A DNA stretch of 64,000 bases. Source: Tenderia sp965602225. GTDB taxonomy: Bacteria; Pseudomonadota; Gammaproteobacteria; Tenderiales; Tenderiaceae. How positions within the stretch are numbered: the first letter of the stretch is position 1; each line of letters begins with the position of its first letter. Under the pieces are notes generated by a model that saw only the letters and a list, made by a program, of their open reading frames with translations, ran no database searches and was not told where the DNA came from. The stretch is from positions 62,001 to 126,000 of the forward strand of contig CBFCYE010000003.1 of assembly GCA_965602225.1 (NCBI GenBank), given 5' to 3'. Shown here piece after piece: positions 53,407 through 63,023 of the stretch. The translations under genes and the position numbers were made by a program.

Positions 53407-56400
53407 ATGAGCCTAGAGGCCCCAGAAAAGTCGATTGAATCCGGCCACCTACGTGACCCATTCAGCCCTTACGTACCTGACCAGCCGGGCAGAACCACCA
53501 CCTGGGCGCGCCTCTACGGCAGCAGTTTCGGCATGGTACTTAGTCAGGGGGCCAGACAACATAACGGCCCGGTCGTAGTTATCACCAGCGATAGCCTGAT
53601 GGCGACCCGCCTGGAACATGAACTGCGTTTCTATCTCGCCAATGACGAAACCGTCAACGTCGTTACCTTCCCTGACTGGGAAACCCTGCCCTACGATATA
53701 TTCTCGCCACATCAGGACATCACCTCACAGCGGCTTGAAGCACTCTATCGCCTGCCAACGCTAAACAAGGGCATCCTCATCATCCCCGCCTCAACCGCCA
53801 TGCACCGCTTGACGCCCAAGGGGTATATCGATAGCCACAGCCTGATGCTTGATGTTGGCGAAAAACTCAATATCGATGAGCTACGTCTGCGTTTTGAACG
53901 CAATGGCTACCGCTGTGTCTCGCAGGTGATGGAACACGGTGAGTTCGCCGTGCGCGGGGCGCTGGTGGATCTCTACCCTATGGGCAGCAAGGTACCGTTT
54001 CGTATAGACCTGTTCGATGATGAAATCGAAACCATCCGCAGCTTCGATCCGGAAACCCAGCTATCAAATGATAATGTCGACAGCATCCGCCTGCTACCAG
54101 CACGCGAGTTTCCGCTGACCAAAGAGGCCATCAGCCAGTTTCGTCAGGCCTATCGCGAAGAATTCGAGGGCGACCCACAACGTTCACCTATTTACAGAGA
54201 TATTACCAACGGCGTGGCCTCGCCTGGCATCGACTATTATCTGCCGCTGTTTTTTGAGCAAACAGCCACCCTGTTCGACTACCTGCCAGCCAATAGCGTG
54301 GTGGTGATGGAAGAAGGTGTCGAGGAAGCCGCCCAGGCATTCTGGCAAGAGGTAGAGCAACGCTACGAACAACGTCGCTACGACAAGGATCGGCCAATCC
54401 TTAGCCCCGAACGGGTCTTCCTCAAGGGGCATGAATTTCTGCAAGGCATCGCCCCCTTTCCACGGATTGATTGCCATCACTTCGACATGGAAGAGACACA
54501 GGGCGTACACAATTTCGCCAGCAAAAATGCGCCAATGCTGACCGTCAATTCACGTGCAGTAGATCCCCTGGCGACACTCAAGCAATTTATCAAGACCTTT
54601 GACGGTCGAATCCTGTTCGCCGCCGAAACCAGCGGCCGCCGCGAAGCACTGCTGGAACTGCTCAAACGCGACAACATCCATCCACGCCAATATCCAGACT
54701 GGTTGAGTTTTCTCGACGATGACAAGGCCCGTATCGGCATCGCCATCGCACCACTGGAAAAAGGCCTGCTGCTGGATGACATTGCCGTTATCAGCGAACC
54801 ACAGTTGTTTGGCGAACAGGTCATGCAGCGTCGCCGCCGCAAGATCACCAAGCGCGATGACGATGCCGTGGTTCGCAGTCTCACTGAACTCATGCCTGGT
54901 AGCCCTGTGGTACACGAAGACCACGGTGTCGGCCGTTACCTCGGCCTGCAAAGCCTTGAAATGAATGGTCTGATCACAGAATTTTTGACTCTCGAATATC
55001 ACGGTGGTGACAAACTCTATGTGCCGGTTTCATCGCTGCACCTGATCAGCCGTTTCACAGGCACCTCACCTGACTCCGCACCGCTACACAAACTCGGTTC
55101 GGATATCTGGGTCAGAGCCAAACGCCGGGCGGCAGAAAAGGCCCATGATGTCGCTGCCGAACTGCTCGATATCTACGCCCGTCGTGCGGCGCGCAAAGGT
55201 TATGCCTATTCAGAACCTGATGACCAGTACCGCGCCTTTGCCGCTGGCTTTCCGTTTGAGGAAACACCCGATCAGGAAGAGGCCATCATCAATGTGCTCA
55301 AAGACATGGTCAGCGAGCAACCGATGGATCGACTGGTCTGCGGCGATGTCGGCTTTGGCAAAACAGAAGTGGCGATGCGCGCCGCCTTCATGGCCGTACA
55401 TGACAACAAACAGGTGGCCGTGTTGGTGCCCACCACCCTGCTTGCGCAACAACATTATCAAAACTTTTGTGACCGCTTTGCCGATTGGCCAGTACGGGTT
55501 GAAGTCCTGTCACGCTTCCGTTCCAAAAAAGAACAGGATGAGGTGCTAAAAGATCTGGCCAATGGCAAGGTCGATATTGTCATCGGCACCCACAAGCTGT
55601 TGCAAAGTTCGGTCAAATTTACCGAGCTAGGGCTGGTCATCCTCGATGAAGAACACCGCTTTGGTGTGCGTCAGAAAGAGCGGCTCAAATCCTTGCGCGC
55701 CGAGGTCGACATACTCACCCTCACCGCCACGCCGATTCCACGCACGCTGAATATGGCGCTGTCGGATATGCGCGACCTGTCCATCATTGCCACCGCGCCA
55801 ATGAAACGTCTGGCAATCAAGACCTTTGTCCGTCACTGGGATCAAAACCTGATGCGCGAAGCCTGTCTGCGTGAGATCAAACGTGGTGGCCAGGTCTATT
55901 TTCTGCACAACGAAGTCGACACCATAGAAAAGCGCGCCCGTGAACTGCAAGAGCTGATTCCGGAGGCACGCGTCATCGTTGCCCACGGTCAGATGCGCGA
56001 ACGCGAGCTGGAACGAGTGATGCTGGATTTTTACCACCAGCGCTACAATATTCTGGTCTGCACCACCATCATCGAAACCGGCATCGACGTCCCCACCGCC
56101 AACACCATCATCATGAACCGGGCCGATAAACTTGGCCTGGCCCAGCTATATCAGCTACGTGGTCGTGTCGGTCGTTCCTATCATCAGGCCTACGCCTACC
56201 TGCTGGTGCCGAGCAAACGCAGCATGACCGCCGATGCCGTCAAACGCATGGAGGCCATCGAATCACTGGAAGGTCTGGGGGCAGGCTTTACATTGGCCAG
56301 CCATGACCTGGAGATCCGTGGCGCCGGAGAACTGCTGGGTGACGAACAGAGTGGCCAGATTCAAGAGGTCGGTTTTGGTATGTACTCCGAACTGCTGGAA

Positions 56401-56892
56401 CGTGCAGTCAAGGCACTCAAGTCAGGTAAGATCCCGAACCTTGATCAACCCCTGAATCAGCATGCCGAAGTCGACCTCAAGATTCCCGCCCTGATTCCCG
56501 GCGACTATCTGCCCGACGTACAAACACGTCTGGTGATGTATAAACGCATCGCCAACGCTGCCAATGATGATGAACTGGATGAACTCCAGGTCGAGATGAT
56601 CGACCGCTTTGGGCTATTGCCAGAAGCCAGCAAAAATCTGATTCGCATCACCGAGCTAAAACTCATCGCCGAACCCATGGGCATCAAAAAGATCGAGGCC
56701 GGGCCAAGCGGTGGGCGTCTGATCTTCAGCGACAAACCCAACATTGATCCAATCAAGATCATCGACCTGATTCAGAAACAAAGCAAAATATATAGATTGG
56801 AAGGGCAGGAGAAACTACGTTTTGCTATTGCAACAGAAACAGCTGAGCAACGTATTGAGGCGGTGACAAAGGTTTTAGAGCTGCTCTCCTAG
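53407..56892 (+). CDS. mfd: Transcription-repair coupling factor Mfd
   Basis: 1161 residues, normal length. UvrB-like N-terminal domains (to ~350), the RNA polymerase-interacting CarD-like domain near 485-560 (PGSPVVHEDHGVGRYLGLQS), translocase motifs DVGFGKTEVAMRAAF, DEEHRFGVRQKE, TATPIPRTLNMAL and QLRGRVGRSYHQAYAYLL, and the C-terminal TRCF domain (about 1000-1120). Mfd removes stalled RNA polymerase from lesions and recruits UvrA. Its stop interlocks with the convergent FapA-family gene. Confidence 0.97.
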   Translation: MSLEAPEKSIESGHLRDPFSPYVPDQPGRTTTWARLYGSSFGMVLSQGARQHNGPVVVITSDSLMATRLEHELRFYLANDETVNVVTFPDWETLPYDIFSPHQDITSQRLEALYRLPTLNKGILIIPASTAMHRLTPKGYIDSHSLMLDVGEKLNIDELRLRFERNGYRCVSQVMEHGEFAVRGALVDLYPMGSKVPFRIDLFDDEIETIRSFDPETQLSNDNVDSIRLLPAREFPLTKEAISQFRQAYREEFEGDPQRSPIYRDITNGVASPGIDYYLPLFFEQTATLFDYLPANSVVVMEEGVEEAAQAFWQEVEQRYEQRRYDKDRPILSPERVFLKGHEFLQGIAPFPRIDCHHFDMEETQGVHNFASKNAPMLTVNSRAVDPLATLKQFIKTFDGRILFAAETSGRREALLELLKRDNIHPRQYPDWLSFLDDDKARIGIAIAPLEKGLLLDDIAVISEPQLFGEQVMQRRRRKITKRDDDAVVRSLTELMPGSPVVHEDHGVGRYLGLQSLEMNGLITEFLTLEYHGGDKLYVPVSSLHLISRFTGTSPDSAPLHKLGSDIWVRAKRRAAEKAHDVAAELLDIYARRAARKGYAYSEPDDQYRAFAAGFPFEETPDQEEAIINVLKDMVSEQPMDRLVCGDVGFGKTEVAMRAAFMAVHDNKQVAVLVPTTLLAQQHYQNFCDRFADWPVRVEVLSRFRSKKEQDEVLKDLANGKVDIVIGTHKLLQSSVKFTELGLVILDEEHRFGVRQKERLKSLRAEVDILTLTATPIPRTLNMALSDMRDLSIIATAPMKRLAIKTFVRHWDQNLMREACLREIKRGGQVYFLHNEVDTIEKRARELQELIPEARVIVAHGQMRERELERVMLDFYHQRYNILVCTTIIETGIDVPTANTIIMNRADKLGLAQLYQLRGRVGRSYHQAYAYLLVPSKRSMTADAVKRMEAIESLEGLGAGFTLASHDLEIRGAGELLGDEQSGQIQEVGFGMYSELLERAVKALKSGKIPNLDQPLNQHAEVDLKIPALIPGDYLPDVQTRLVMYKRIANAANDDELDELQVEMIDRFGLLPEASKNLIRITELKLIAEPMGIKKIEAGPSGGRLIFSDKPNIDPIKIIDLIQKQSKIYRLEGQEKLRFAIATETAEQRIEAVTKVLELLS

Positions 56893-58847
56893 CCCGGCAC
56901 AAATATCACCCTATCAGCGTCCCTATCGAAGACAAAGCTACCTGCACCCAGTTCACGCTCAACTTCATAGCTGTGATCATTGATATTGATAACAACACCA
57001 GGGTAGACACACTTCTTAACCACTACTTTGGCACTTTCGGTCTGTTTTAATTGTGCCAGAATATTGGTTTTTTCCTCTTCCAGGGGAACAAGTTCAGCCG
57101 ACATTGCATCATGAGTTAAACTGATTTTTTTCAACACCGCTTCTGTGTCTTCTTTAGGTGCATGCTTGTGGTGATATTCGATCTGATTAAGACTTTCCAG
57201 CTTTTCTTTAATTTCATCGATTTTCTGATCTAACTGATTTATCTGGCGTCTATCTTCTTGAGCCACTCCAAGCCGTAGAATGGTCTTTGAATAGGCATTG
57301 GAACCAAGCTCAAGCACTTCTATCAGTTTGTGTGCAGTCAACTCACCACCCACCACCATGCTGCGCTTAGCCTTTTTACCGCCAACAACAACTGAGCCAT
57401 TGGAAGCAACGATGCTGTTTATGATGCTGGCATTGACGGTGAGATTGCCATTTACAAAGACAGATGCATTTTCCACAAAACCTACCACCACATCTGACGG
57501 TGAATAGATTTCACTCTTCATGCCGCGAATGCCACCTTTGATCATGATACTGCTACCAGCACGCACAGTGGCATCTTCAATATTATGCTCAACAATCACT
57601 TCTTGTTTGCTCTCTAATACAAAACCCGGTTCAACATGGCCTTTTACATGCACAGGAACATTGCTGTGAATATTGCCGGTTTTCTGATCCACATCACCAT
57701 TGATAACCAAGAGATCAACAACGGCGATACGTGCACCATCAATAATCAAAGCACCATCCAGATCAGCAACCAAACGCCCACTTGGGTCCTTATGCAGGCC
57801 CTCAAGCTCAACTTCAATATCCTTGGGTGGTGCAACCTCTACTGTTCCGCCATAGACAGGTGTCCCGTCCACGCCAGGTTTGGCCTCTAACAGATAGCCG
57901 ATCTTCTCATCCTTGCTTACATTCCAGGGATAATCACGTTCATGAAAATCAATCCGACCATTAGATAGCTCGGCCCCGGCCGTCTTCTCATCTCGGCTAA
58001 TAATCAGGCGCCCATCCTTACCTTCCTGCGCTGGCGTGCCTCGCGCCACAACCACCTGTTCAACACAGGCAATCTGCTCATCCGTGCAAAGCTTAAGCGC
58101 CTTTTTAAGAGACTCCTGAATAAGACTCTGATCAATGCCATGAACAATTTCCTTGCTCGCCAGCGCGACCATCACCTCTTCACAACCTATTTCCTTGCCC
58201 ACAGAGCTACGTCCATAAATATCCATGCGCGCTTCCATGCCATCATCAGTAACCACAATCGGATCACTCACCTGAATCAGATCTGCATCCTCTTCCTGCT
58301 CGAATGTAACTACCCCCATAGTTGTAGCGCTATATTCATCACCAGCATCCGTTTTGTTCGTTTCAATGCCAGCACCAATGCGTGGAAACTTGTTTGCGCC
58401 ACTGCTAACACTCATTTCTTCACCATAAACCGTTTTGCCTGGGCTACCCATGGTTGCTGCTTTATATGTGGCGAAGACATCACCGGGCAAGACAACAGCA
58501 CAGCCCTTTTCCAGGTGCGACTCGGGAATATTCCAGAACAGCTCACCATCGACGCCCTCAACCGAGGCAAGCCCCTTGGCAATACACATTTGTTCAGCAG
58601 AGGCATCATTAGTGGGGGCGGAAAGAGCTGCGCTGATTTTGTCCTTATCTATACCGACAGTGATTTTTTGCAATTCCAGCTCAGCCAGTACCAGTTCAAG
58701 GTTTACCGCTTCACCGTCATTACTGGGAGGACTAAGCTCACTCAAATACACAGTCATCTGATCATCAGATACCTGAACCTGGAAATTGCCGTTAACTGGC
58801 TTTCCTGGCTTGTTCTGACTCGATGTTCCCTGTTCAGTATTTGTCAT
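56889..58847 (-). CDS. FapA-family (DUF342) protein
   Basis: 652 residues. After an N-terminal region (to ~175) comes the FapA core with KIGYLLEAKPGVDGTPVYGG, and a right-handed beta-helix-like section of repeated G-x-V motifs (VPVHVKGHVEPGFVL, ATVRAGSSIMIKGGI, ASVFVNGNLTVNASII), then a coiled coil (QINQLDQKIDEIKEKLESL) and a C-terminal cap. DUF342 proteins form polymer-like scaffolds; their function in gammaproteobacteria is poorly known, and regulatory or polar-localisation roles have been proposed in some. Monocistronic as far as visible. Confidence 0.88.
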   Translation of the reverse strand: MTNTEQGTSSQNKPGKPVNGNFQVQVSDDQMTVYLSELSPPSNDGEAVNLELVLAELELQKITVGIDKDKISAALSAPTNDASAEQMCIAKGLASVEGVDGELFWNIPESHLEKGCAVVLPGDVFATYKAATMGSPGKTVYGEEMSVSSGANKFPRIGAGIETNKTDAGDEYSATTMGVVTFEQEEDADLIQVSDPIVVTDDGMEARMDIYGRSSVGKEIGCEEVMVALASKEIVHGIDQSLIQESLKKALKLCTDEQIACVEQVVVARGTPAQEGKDGRLIISRDEKTAGAELSNGRIDFHERDYPWNVSKDEKIGYLLEAKPGVDGTPVYGGTVEVAPPKDIEVELEGLHKDPSGRLVADLDGALIIDGARIAVVDLLVINGDVDQKTGNIHSNVPVHVKGHVEPGFVLESKQEVIVEHNIEDATVRAGSSIMIKGGIRGMKSEIYSPSDVVVGFVENASVFVNGNLTVNASIINSIVASNGSVVVGGKKAKRSMVVGGELTAHKLIEVLELGSNAYSKTILRLGVAQEDRRQINQLDQKIDEIKEKLESLNQIEYHHKHAPKEDTEAVLKKISLTHDAMSAELVPLEEEKTNILAQLKQTESAKVVVKKCVYPGVVININDHSYEVERELGAGSFVFDRDADRVIFVPG

Positions 58848-58997
58848 AGCGCTATCCTTAAGATAGATTCTCTAACTAAACTTATCGGCAACACGGGCAA
58901 TTACAACAACACACACTGCAAATTTAGATGAACCAGTTCAGAACTTATGGCTTAATCTATAAAATAAATACTGTTTGTTATTGCGAGAACAACAAAA

Positions 58998-59399
58998 ATG
59001 AAGCTAATTCAAGCCATTGCACTCATCTTTATAACGCTGCTTTCCGGCACAAGCTATAGCCAGGATGAACCTGCCAAGGCAGCCGAAGCCGAGCAAATAA
59101 CCCAATTAATCATAACCCTCGCCAAACTTACCGATATGGCAGATGCCTGTGGCGAACACATGAACTATTTCGGCAAAAAGGCGCTAGAAGGTGCTGTCTG
59201 CAAGGAATTCAAACAGGAATTTACTGACCATTGGCAAAGTCGAGAAGCCTTACAGCGTGAAGTCGCAAACTACTTTTATCAACTAGAAACTGGTCAGTTT
59301 GTCTGCGACCGCTGCAAGCTCATGCTAGAGCGCATTGAGGAACTACGTATCACCGTCACCTATTACCTCGACTACATGGATTTTATGACTGAGTTTTAG
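58998..59399 (+). CDS. Small exported protein of unknown function
   Basis: 133 residues with a signal peptide (MKLIQAIALIFITLLSGTSYS). The mature part is mostly helical and has four cysteines (DACGEHMNY, GAVCKEFK, FVCDRCKLM), which could form two disulfides in the periplasm. I recognise no family. Divergent from the FapA-family gene; a shared terminator lies 117 bases downstream. Confidence 0.7.
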   Translation: MKLIQAIALIFITLLSGTSYSQDEPAKAAEAEQITQLIITLAKLTDMADACGEHMNYFGKKALEGAVCKEFKQEFTDHWQSREALQREVANYFYQLETGQFVCDRCKLMLERIEELRITVTYYLDYMDFMTEF

Positions 59400-59515
59400 A
59401 ACGACATGATCACGCTGAAATAGGCATATAGCCTCTTGGGCTAACAACTATTCAACACGGCAGCGTTAAAATAACAAGCCGACTCTCAACTATCATGACG
59501 GTTAGCACAAAATGC

Positions 59516-59541
59516 AAAAGACCCGCAGCGCGGGTCTTTTT
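59516..59541. terminator. Bidirectional terminator between convergent genes
   Basis: AAAAGACCCGC, loop AGC, GCGGGTCTTTTT. T runs flank both sides, so it can end the small exported gene on plus and the histone-like gene on minus. Confidence 0.85.
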
Positions 59542-59593
59542 ATATCCTCTTTTGGATCAGAGGATGGCAATCACAAAAACAATATTTGTGTTA

Positions 59594-60121
59594 TTACTCT
59601 GATGCAGTCTCTTCAACTACAATCTTCTTGGCACGAGGCTTACGACGCACTTTCTTTTTAGCCTTGGCTTTAAGGTCATAGGCTTTTTCCCATTTCTTCG
59701 TAAATGCTGCCACAGCCTTAGCCTTGGCATTTACCTTATTCTTGATTGCAGCAATAGCAGTCAGTGAAGATTTGACTTCAGCAGCAGCGTCTTTTGCAGC
59801 AAGCTTAGCTACCTTGATTGCAGCCATGGCGCTAACTTTTGCAGCTTTAGCCTTTACTACGGCATTTTTTGCAGCGGCGGTCTTCTTGGTTTTGGCATTG
59901 GCCGTTGCTTTCTTAACACTCGCATCAGCAGCGTCTTTCTTTGCCATCAGTTTGGCCAAAGCAGCGTTGGCACGTATTTCTGCTTTGCTCGCTTTAGTCG
60001 CCGCAGCAATCGCAGTTTTATGTGCTGCATTGATTGGCGCTTCAGCCAATGCTTTTGCAGGCGATACCACTACCTTACTAGCTTTGGCGCGGGCCTTCTT
60101 TTTTATTGTCTTCTTAACCAT
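59594..60121 (-). CDS. Histone H1-like Ala/Lys-rich DNA-binding protein
   Basis: 175 residues, almost all Ala, Lys, Val and Thr (for example AKASKVVVSPAKALAEAP near the start, KKKVRRKPRAKKIVVEETAS at the end). Such proteins resemble the C-terminal half of eukaryotic H1 and AlgP-type proteins of Pseudomonas and bind DNA non-specifically. A short helical register of ~A-x-x-A is visible in the middle (AIKVAKLAAKDAAAEVKSSL). Low complexity makes homology uncertain. Confidence 0.8.
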   Translation of the reverse strand: MVKKTIKKKARAKASKVVVSPAKALAEAPINAAHKTAIAAATKASKAEIRANAALAKLMAKKDAADASVKKATANAKTKKTAAAKNAVVKAKAAKVSAMAAIKVAKLAAKDAAAEVKSSLTAIAAIKNKVNAKAKAVAAFTKKWEKAYDLKAKAKKKVRRKPRAKKIVVEETASE

Positions 60122-60336
60122 TAATGTATTCTCAATTTTTCTTTAGGGAAGTAGTAACGAATTTCAGCGCGCATTCTATATGTAAATACAAAAAGATGCA
60201 GGCTCAATCTCAACCTAAATAGTATTGATGCTAAAAAGTAGTCAATGCCAGCTAGCTTTCATTCGGAGAAAATGAGGTGGTTTGGTATTTAATTATCAAA
60301 TCACGATGGCCACGGATTCAAATACCTGGCTCATAA

Positions 60337-60663
60337 TCAAGGCTGCATTACGCCCCAGCCATCACTCTCACCATTATATTTTTCAGCCATTTTATCGAAT
60401 GCAATTTCAGTACGGGTAATATCATCATGGGTAGGGATAAGCCGTACCGTACAACAAAGAATCCAGCCATCCTGGATGTCAGTCTCGGTTAAAGAGAATT
60501 TGCTAGCACTGTCACTGGCTTCAACCTCCCGCCACATCTTTTCTGCATCTCTCTTTTTCTGAAAATTGATAAAGAAATCGACGTCGTGAGGAATGCTTAG
60601 ATCCATGCCTGCCTGGTACATTTCCAGAAGCAGAGCACCATTTTCTGTTTTGGGAAAATCCAT
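60337..60663 (-). CDS. rraB: RraB-family regulator of ribonuclease E
   Basis: 108 residues. The family core is present: HDVDFFINFQKKRDAEKMWR, WILCCTVRLIPTHDDITRTE and the C-terminal YNGESDGWGVMQP (RraB ends EYDGWG). RraB binds the RNase E scaffold and lowers its activity in E. coli. The rne gene is in the same window 49 kb away. AAGGTGG precedes the ATG. Confidence 0.82.
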   Translation of the reverse strand: MDFPKTENGALLLEMYQAGMDLSIPHDVDFFINFQKKRDAEKMWREVEASDSASKFSLTETDIQDGWILCCTVRLIPTHDDITRTEIAFDKMAEKYNGESDGWGVMQP

Positions 60664-60749
60664 GGAACCACCTTATGCTGATAATTTTATGTAGATAGGC
60701 AGGTATTTAATTTTACTTGCTGGTGTGACACCAGGAGATGAACGGAACG

Positions 60750-61001
60750 CTAGCTTTTTTTCTTCCAGACACCGTTATTCATTTCGATGTAAAGTTTTTC
60801 CACCTTGAGGCGTGCCCAGTCTGTTTTACGCAGGAATTTGAGGCTGGATTTGATCGATGGATCACTGGTAAAACAGCGAATATCAATGCGTTTACCAAGC
60901 ACTTCCCAGCCATAATGTTCAACCAAGCTGGTGACAATCGCTTCGAGGGTTTTTCCATGCAATGGGTTTTGGGGCTGATCATCACTCATAGTTACTGTCA
61001 C
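60750..61001 (-). CDS. VF530-family (DUF2132) putative DNA-binding protein
   Basis: 83 residues if translation starts at the GTG (60999-61001), whose GTGA overlaps the stop of the upstream helicase gene; an ATG at 60989 gives 79. The family sequence NPLHGKTLEAIVTSLVEHYG then WEVLGKRIDIRCFTSDPSIK and SSLKFLRKTDWARLKVEKLY is clear. VF530 has a compact helical DNA-binding-like fold; its role is unknown. Translation is probably coupled to the helicase. Confidence 0.88.
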   Translation of the reverse strand: MTVTMSDDQPQNPLHGKTLEAIVTSLVEHYGWEVLGKRIDIRCFTSDPSIKSSLKFLRKTDWARLKVEKLYIEMNNGVWKKKS

Positions 61002-62293
61002 GAATCCTTGCTGTCAGTAGATGGCCTTTTTTTACCTGCCGCTTTCTTCTTAGCTTTACGCTTTTTGGCCTTATTACCTAAAGCCTTCTTTTTGTCTTTT
61101 TTATTCTTGCTGCCGACGGCCTGGCCGGAAGCCCTGAGTTTTTCTGGGCCGGTATAACTCCCCTTCAGCTCTTCGATAACACGGGGTTCAAATTTATGCG
61201 CCAAATAGCGTTCAACACTGGCCTTTAAATTCCATTCGATGGACTTCACCAGGGTAATGGCCAGGCCTGCTTTACCGCCACGACCGGTACGACCGATCCT
61301 GTGGATGTAGTCGTCGCCGCGACGCGGCATATCGAAATTGATGACCAGGTCGACGCCTTCTATATCCAGGCCACGGGCAGAGACATCGGTTGTAATCAGG
61401 ACGTCAATCTTACCTTCTAGCAATGACGCCATCACGCTACTGCGCTTTTTCTGTTCAATATCGCCATGCAATATGCCGACTTTTCTACGTTGCGGCATAA
61501 TCTTGTCAGCCAGCTTTTCAGCTTTTTCACGACTATTACAAAAGACGATGGCCTTATCAAAAGTCTCATTGGCTAGCAGCCATAGCAGCAGTTTTTGCTT
61601 ATGCTCATTATCGTCAGCCAGCACAACCTGGCCGCGGATATCGGTATGTTCTGTACGGCCACCACTAACAGTCAGCACTTCAGGCTCGCGCAACAGCTTT
61701 TTGGCAAGGCTAGGTAACCACTTGTTATTCAATGTCGCCGAAAACAACAAGGTTTGGCGATCTGGATTACCCGCCTCAGCAATGGCATGGACATCATCAG
61801 TGAAGCCCATATCCAGCATGCGATCAGCTTCATCCAGCACCAGAACCATAAGCTGTGATAAATCTACCGTAGCCTTCTTTATGTGCTCCAGTAGTCGGCC
61901 AGTCGTGGCAACGACAATGGCAGGTGATTGTTCCAGCTGCTCGGCCTGCTGTTCGAAATCAACCCCACCACTCACCATTACCGCAGAAAGATTAGTGTGT
62001 TTGATCAGGCCCTGACAGACGCTAAACACCTGCTGTGCCAATTCACGGGTTGGCACCAGCACTAGCACACGCGTGCCGCCACCCTGATTAGAGCGAGAAC
62101 TCTCTAACAGATGATTCAGACTTGGTAATAGATAGGCGAGCGTCTTGCCACTGCCGGTCTCTGAATTGACCTGGAGGTCAATCCCTTCAAGGGCCAATGG
62201 TATGGCTTCGGACTGTACTGGCGTGGGTTGCCGGTAGTTCAGCTCTCTAACGGCTTTGACAAGCAGGCGATGCAGGGAAAAATGAGCAAACAA
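60998..62293 (-). CDS. DEAD-box RNA helicase, RhlE/SrmB-like
   Basis: 431 residues. Core motifs: RQPTPVQSEAIP, VNSETGSGKTLAYLLP, PTRELAQQV, LVLDEADRMLDMGF, FSATLN, TTDVSARGLDIEGVDLVINF and HRIGRTGRGGKAG. A basic tail follows (NKKDKKKALGNKAKKRKAKK), typical of RhlE/SrmB-group helicases in ribosome assembly. It starts with TTG at 62293, with GGAG 8 bases upstream and no suitable ATG. It is the second DEAD-box gene in the window. Confidence 0.93.
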   Translation of the reverse strand: MFAHFSLHRLLVKAVRELNYRQPTPVQSEAIPLALEGIDLQVNSETGSGKTLAYLLPSLNHLLESSRSNQGGGTRVLVLVPTRELAQQVFSVCQGLIKHTNLSAVMVSGGVDFEQQAEQLEQSPAIVVATTGRLLEHIKKATVDLSQLMVLVLDEADRMLDMGFTDDVHAIAEAGNPDRQTLLFSATLNNKWLPSLAKKLLREPEVLTVSGGRTEHTDIRGQVVLADDNEHKQKLLLWLLANETFDKAIVFCNSREKAEKLADKIMPQRRKVGILHGDIEQKKRSSVMASLLEGKIDVLITTDVSARGLDIEGVDLVINFDMPRRGDDYIHRIGRTGRGGKAGLAITLVKSIEWNLKASVERYLAHKFEPRVIEELKGSYTGPEKLRASGQAVGSKNKKDKKKALGNKAKKRKAKKKAAGKKRPSTDSKDS

Positions 62294-62378
62294 ACCGGAA
62301 TCTCCAGGTCAAAAAGTAGCGCCATATTAACAGAAACAACCCCTAACCCAGCACAGGTATTCGCAATTAGGTAGGCTA

Positions 62379-62759
62379 TTACTGGTTCGCCGCGATTTCT
62401 TTGGTGATCGCCACATACTGATTAACCGTTTCGATCTCTTTTACCCTGTCGGCAACCGCCAGAAAACGCCTAATCTCCTCGACAGCTTCATCTGCACGGC
62501 CCTGTTTCCAGAGGCTATTAAACAGGGCAATTGAATATTTACCGTTACCTGGCTCCATCAGTACCAGACGTTCAAACACCATTTCGGCTTCCTGGAATTT
62601 TTCAGAGCAAAAATAAGAGCCGCCCAGCATCAACAACGCAGTCTGATGAGTCTTATCTTGCTGCAAAACCTCAAGCAACAACATGCGCGCTGCGTCTGAT
62701 TTACCGGATTCGGAAAGGTTACGAGCCTCAATCAAGGATTGTTCTATATCTAATGCCAT
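62379..62759 (-). CDS. TPR-repeat protein
   Basis: 126 residues with two to three tetratricopeptide repeats (SLIEARNLSESGKSDAARML, LLMLGGSYFCSEKFQEAEMV, ALFNSLWKQGRADEAVEEIR). No signal peptide, so probably a cytoplasmic adaptor. Partner unknown. It lies upstream of the helicase gene on the same strand, 85 bases apart. Confidence 0.82.
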   Translation of the reverse strand: MALDIEQSLIEARNLSESGKSDAARMLLLEVLQQDKTHQTALLMLGGSYFCSEKFQEAEMVFERLVLMEPGNGKYSIALFNSLWKQGRADEAVEEIRRFLAVADRVKEIETVNQYVAITKEIAANQ

Positions 62760-63023
62760 CTAAAAATCTTCTTTGTCGTATTTAATTCGACCTCAATTAT
62801 ACCCTGCCAGCATAAATTGGCCCAAAAAAATCAGGGGGTTAGGTTTTTCATACAGCAACGAACAATCAATAACAGCGACCACACCTAGCCAAAATACAAT
62901 TCAATACCCTACAAAAATAATACAAACATTATTAAAACACCTGAATATATAGGTAATAAAACAGGCGAGATGCCCGATAAACCATGATGTAAGCTTAAAC
63001 AAGATGGATAGACACCCAACATT

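Noticed and set aside
59724..60146. 140-codon plus-strand frame over the histone-like gene
   Set aside because: It is the mirror of an Ala/Lys-rich gene and gives a biased Ala/Phe/Leu protein; the minus-strand reading with a start, Lys-rich tail and terminator is better.
61338..62015. 225-codon frame antisense to the second DEAD-box helicase
   Set aside because: It is fully inside a strongly conserved helicase core; Ser/Arg-rich shadow translation.
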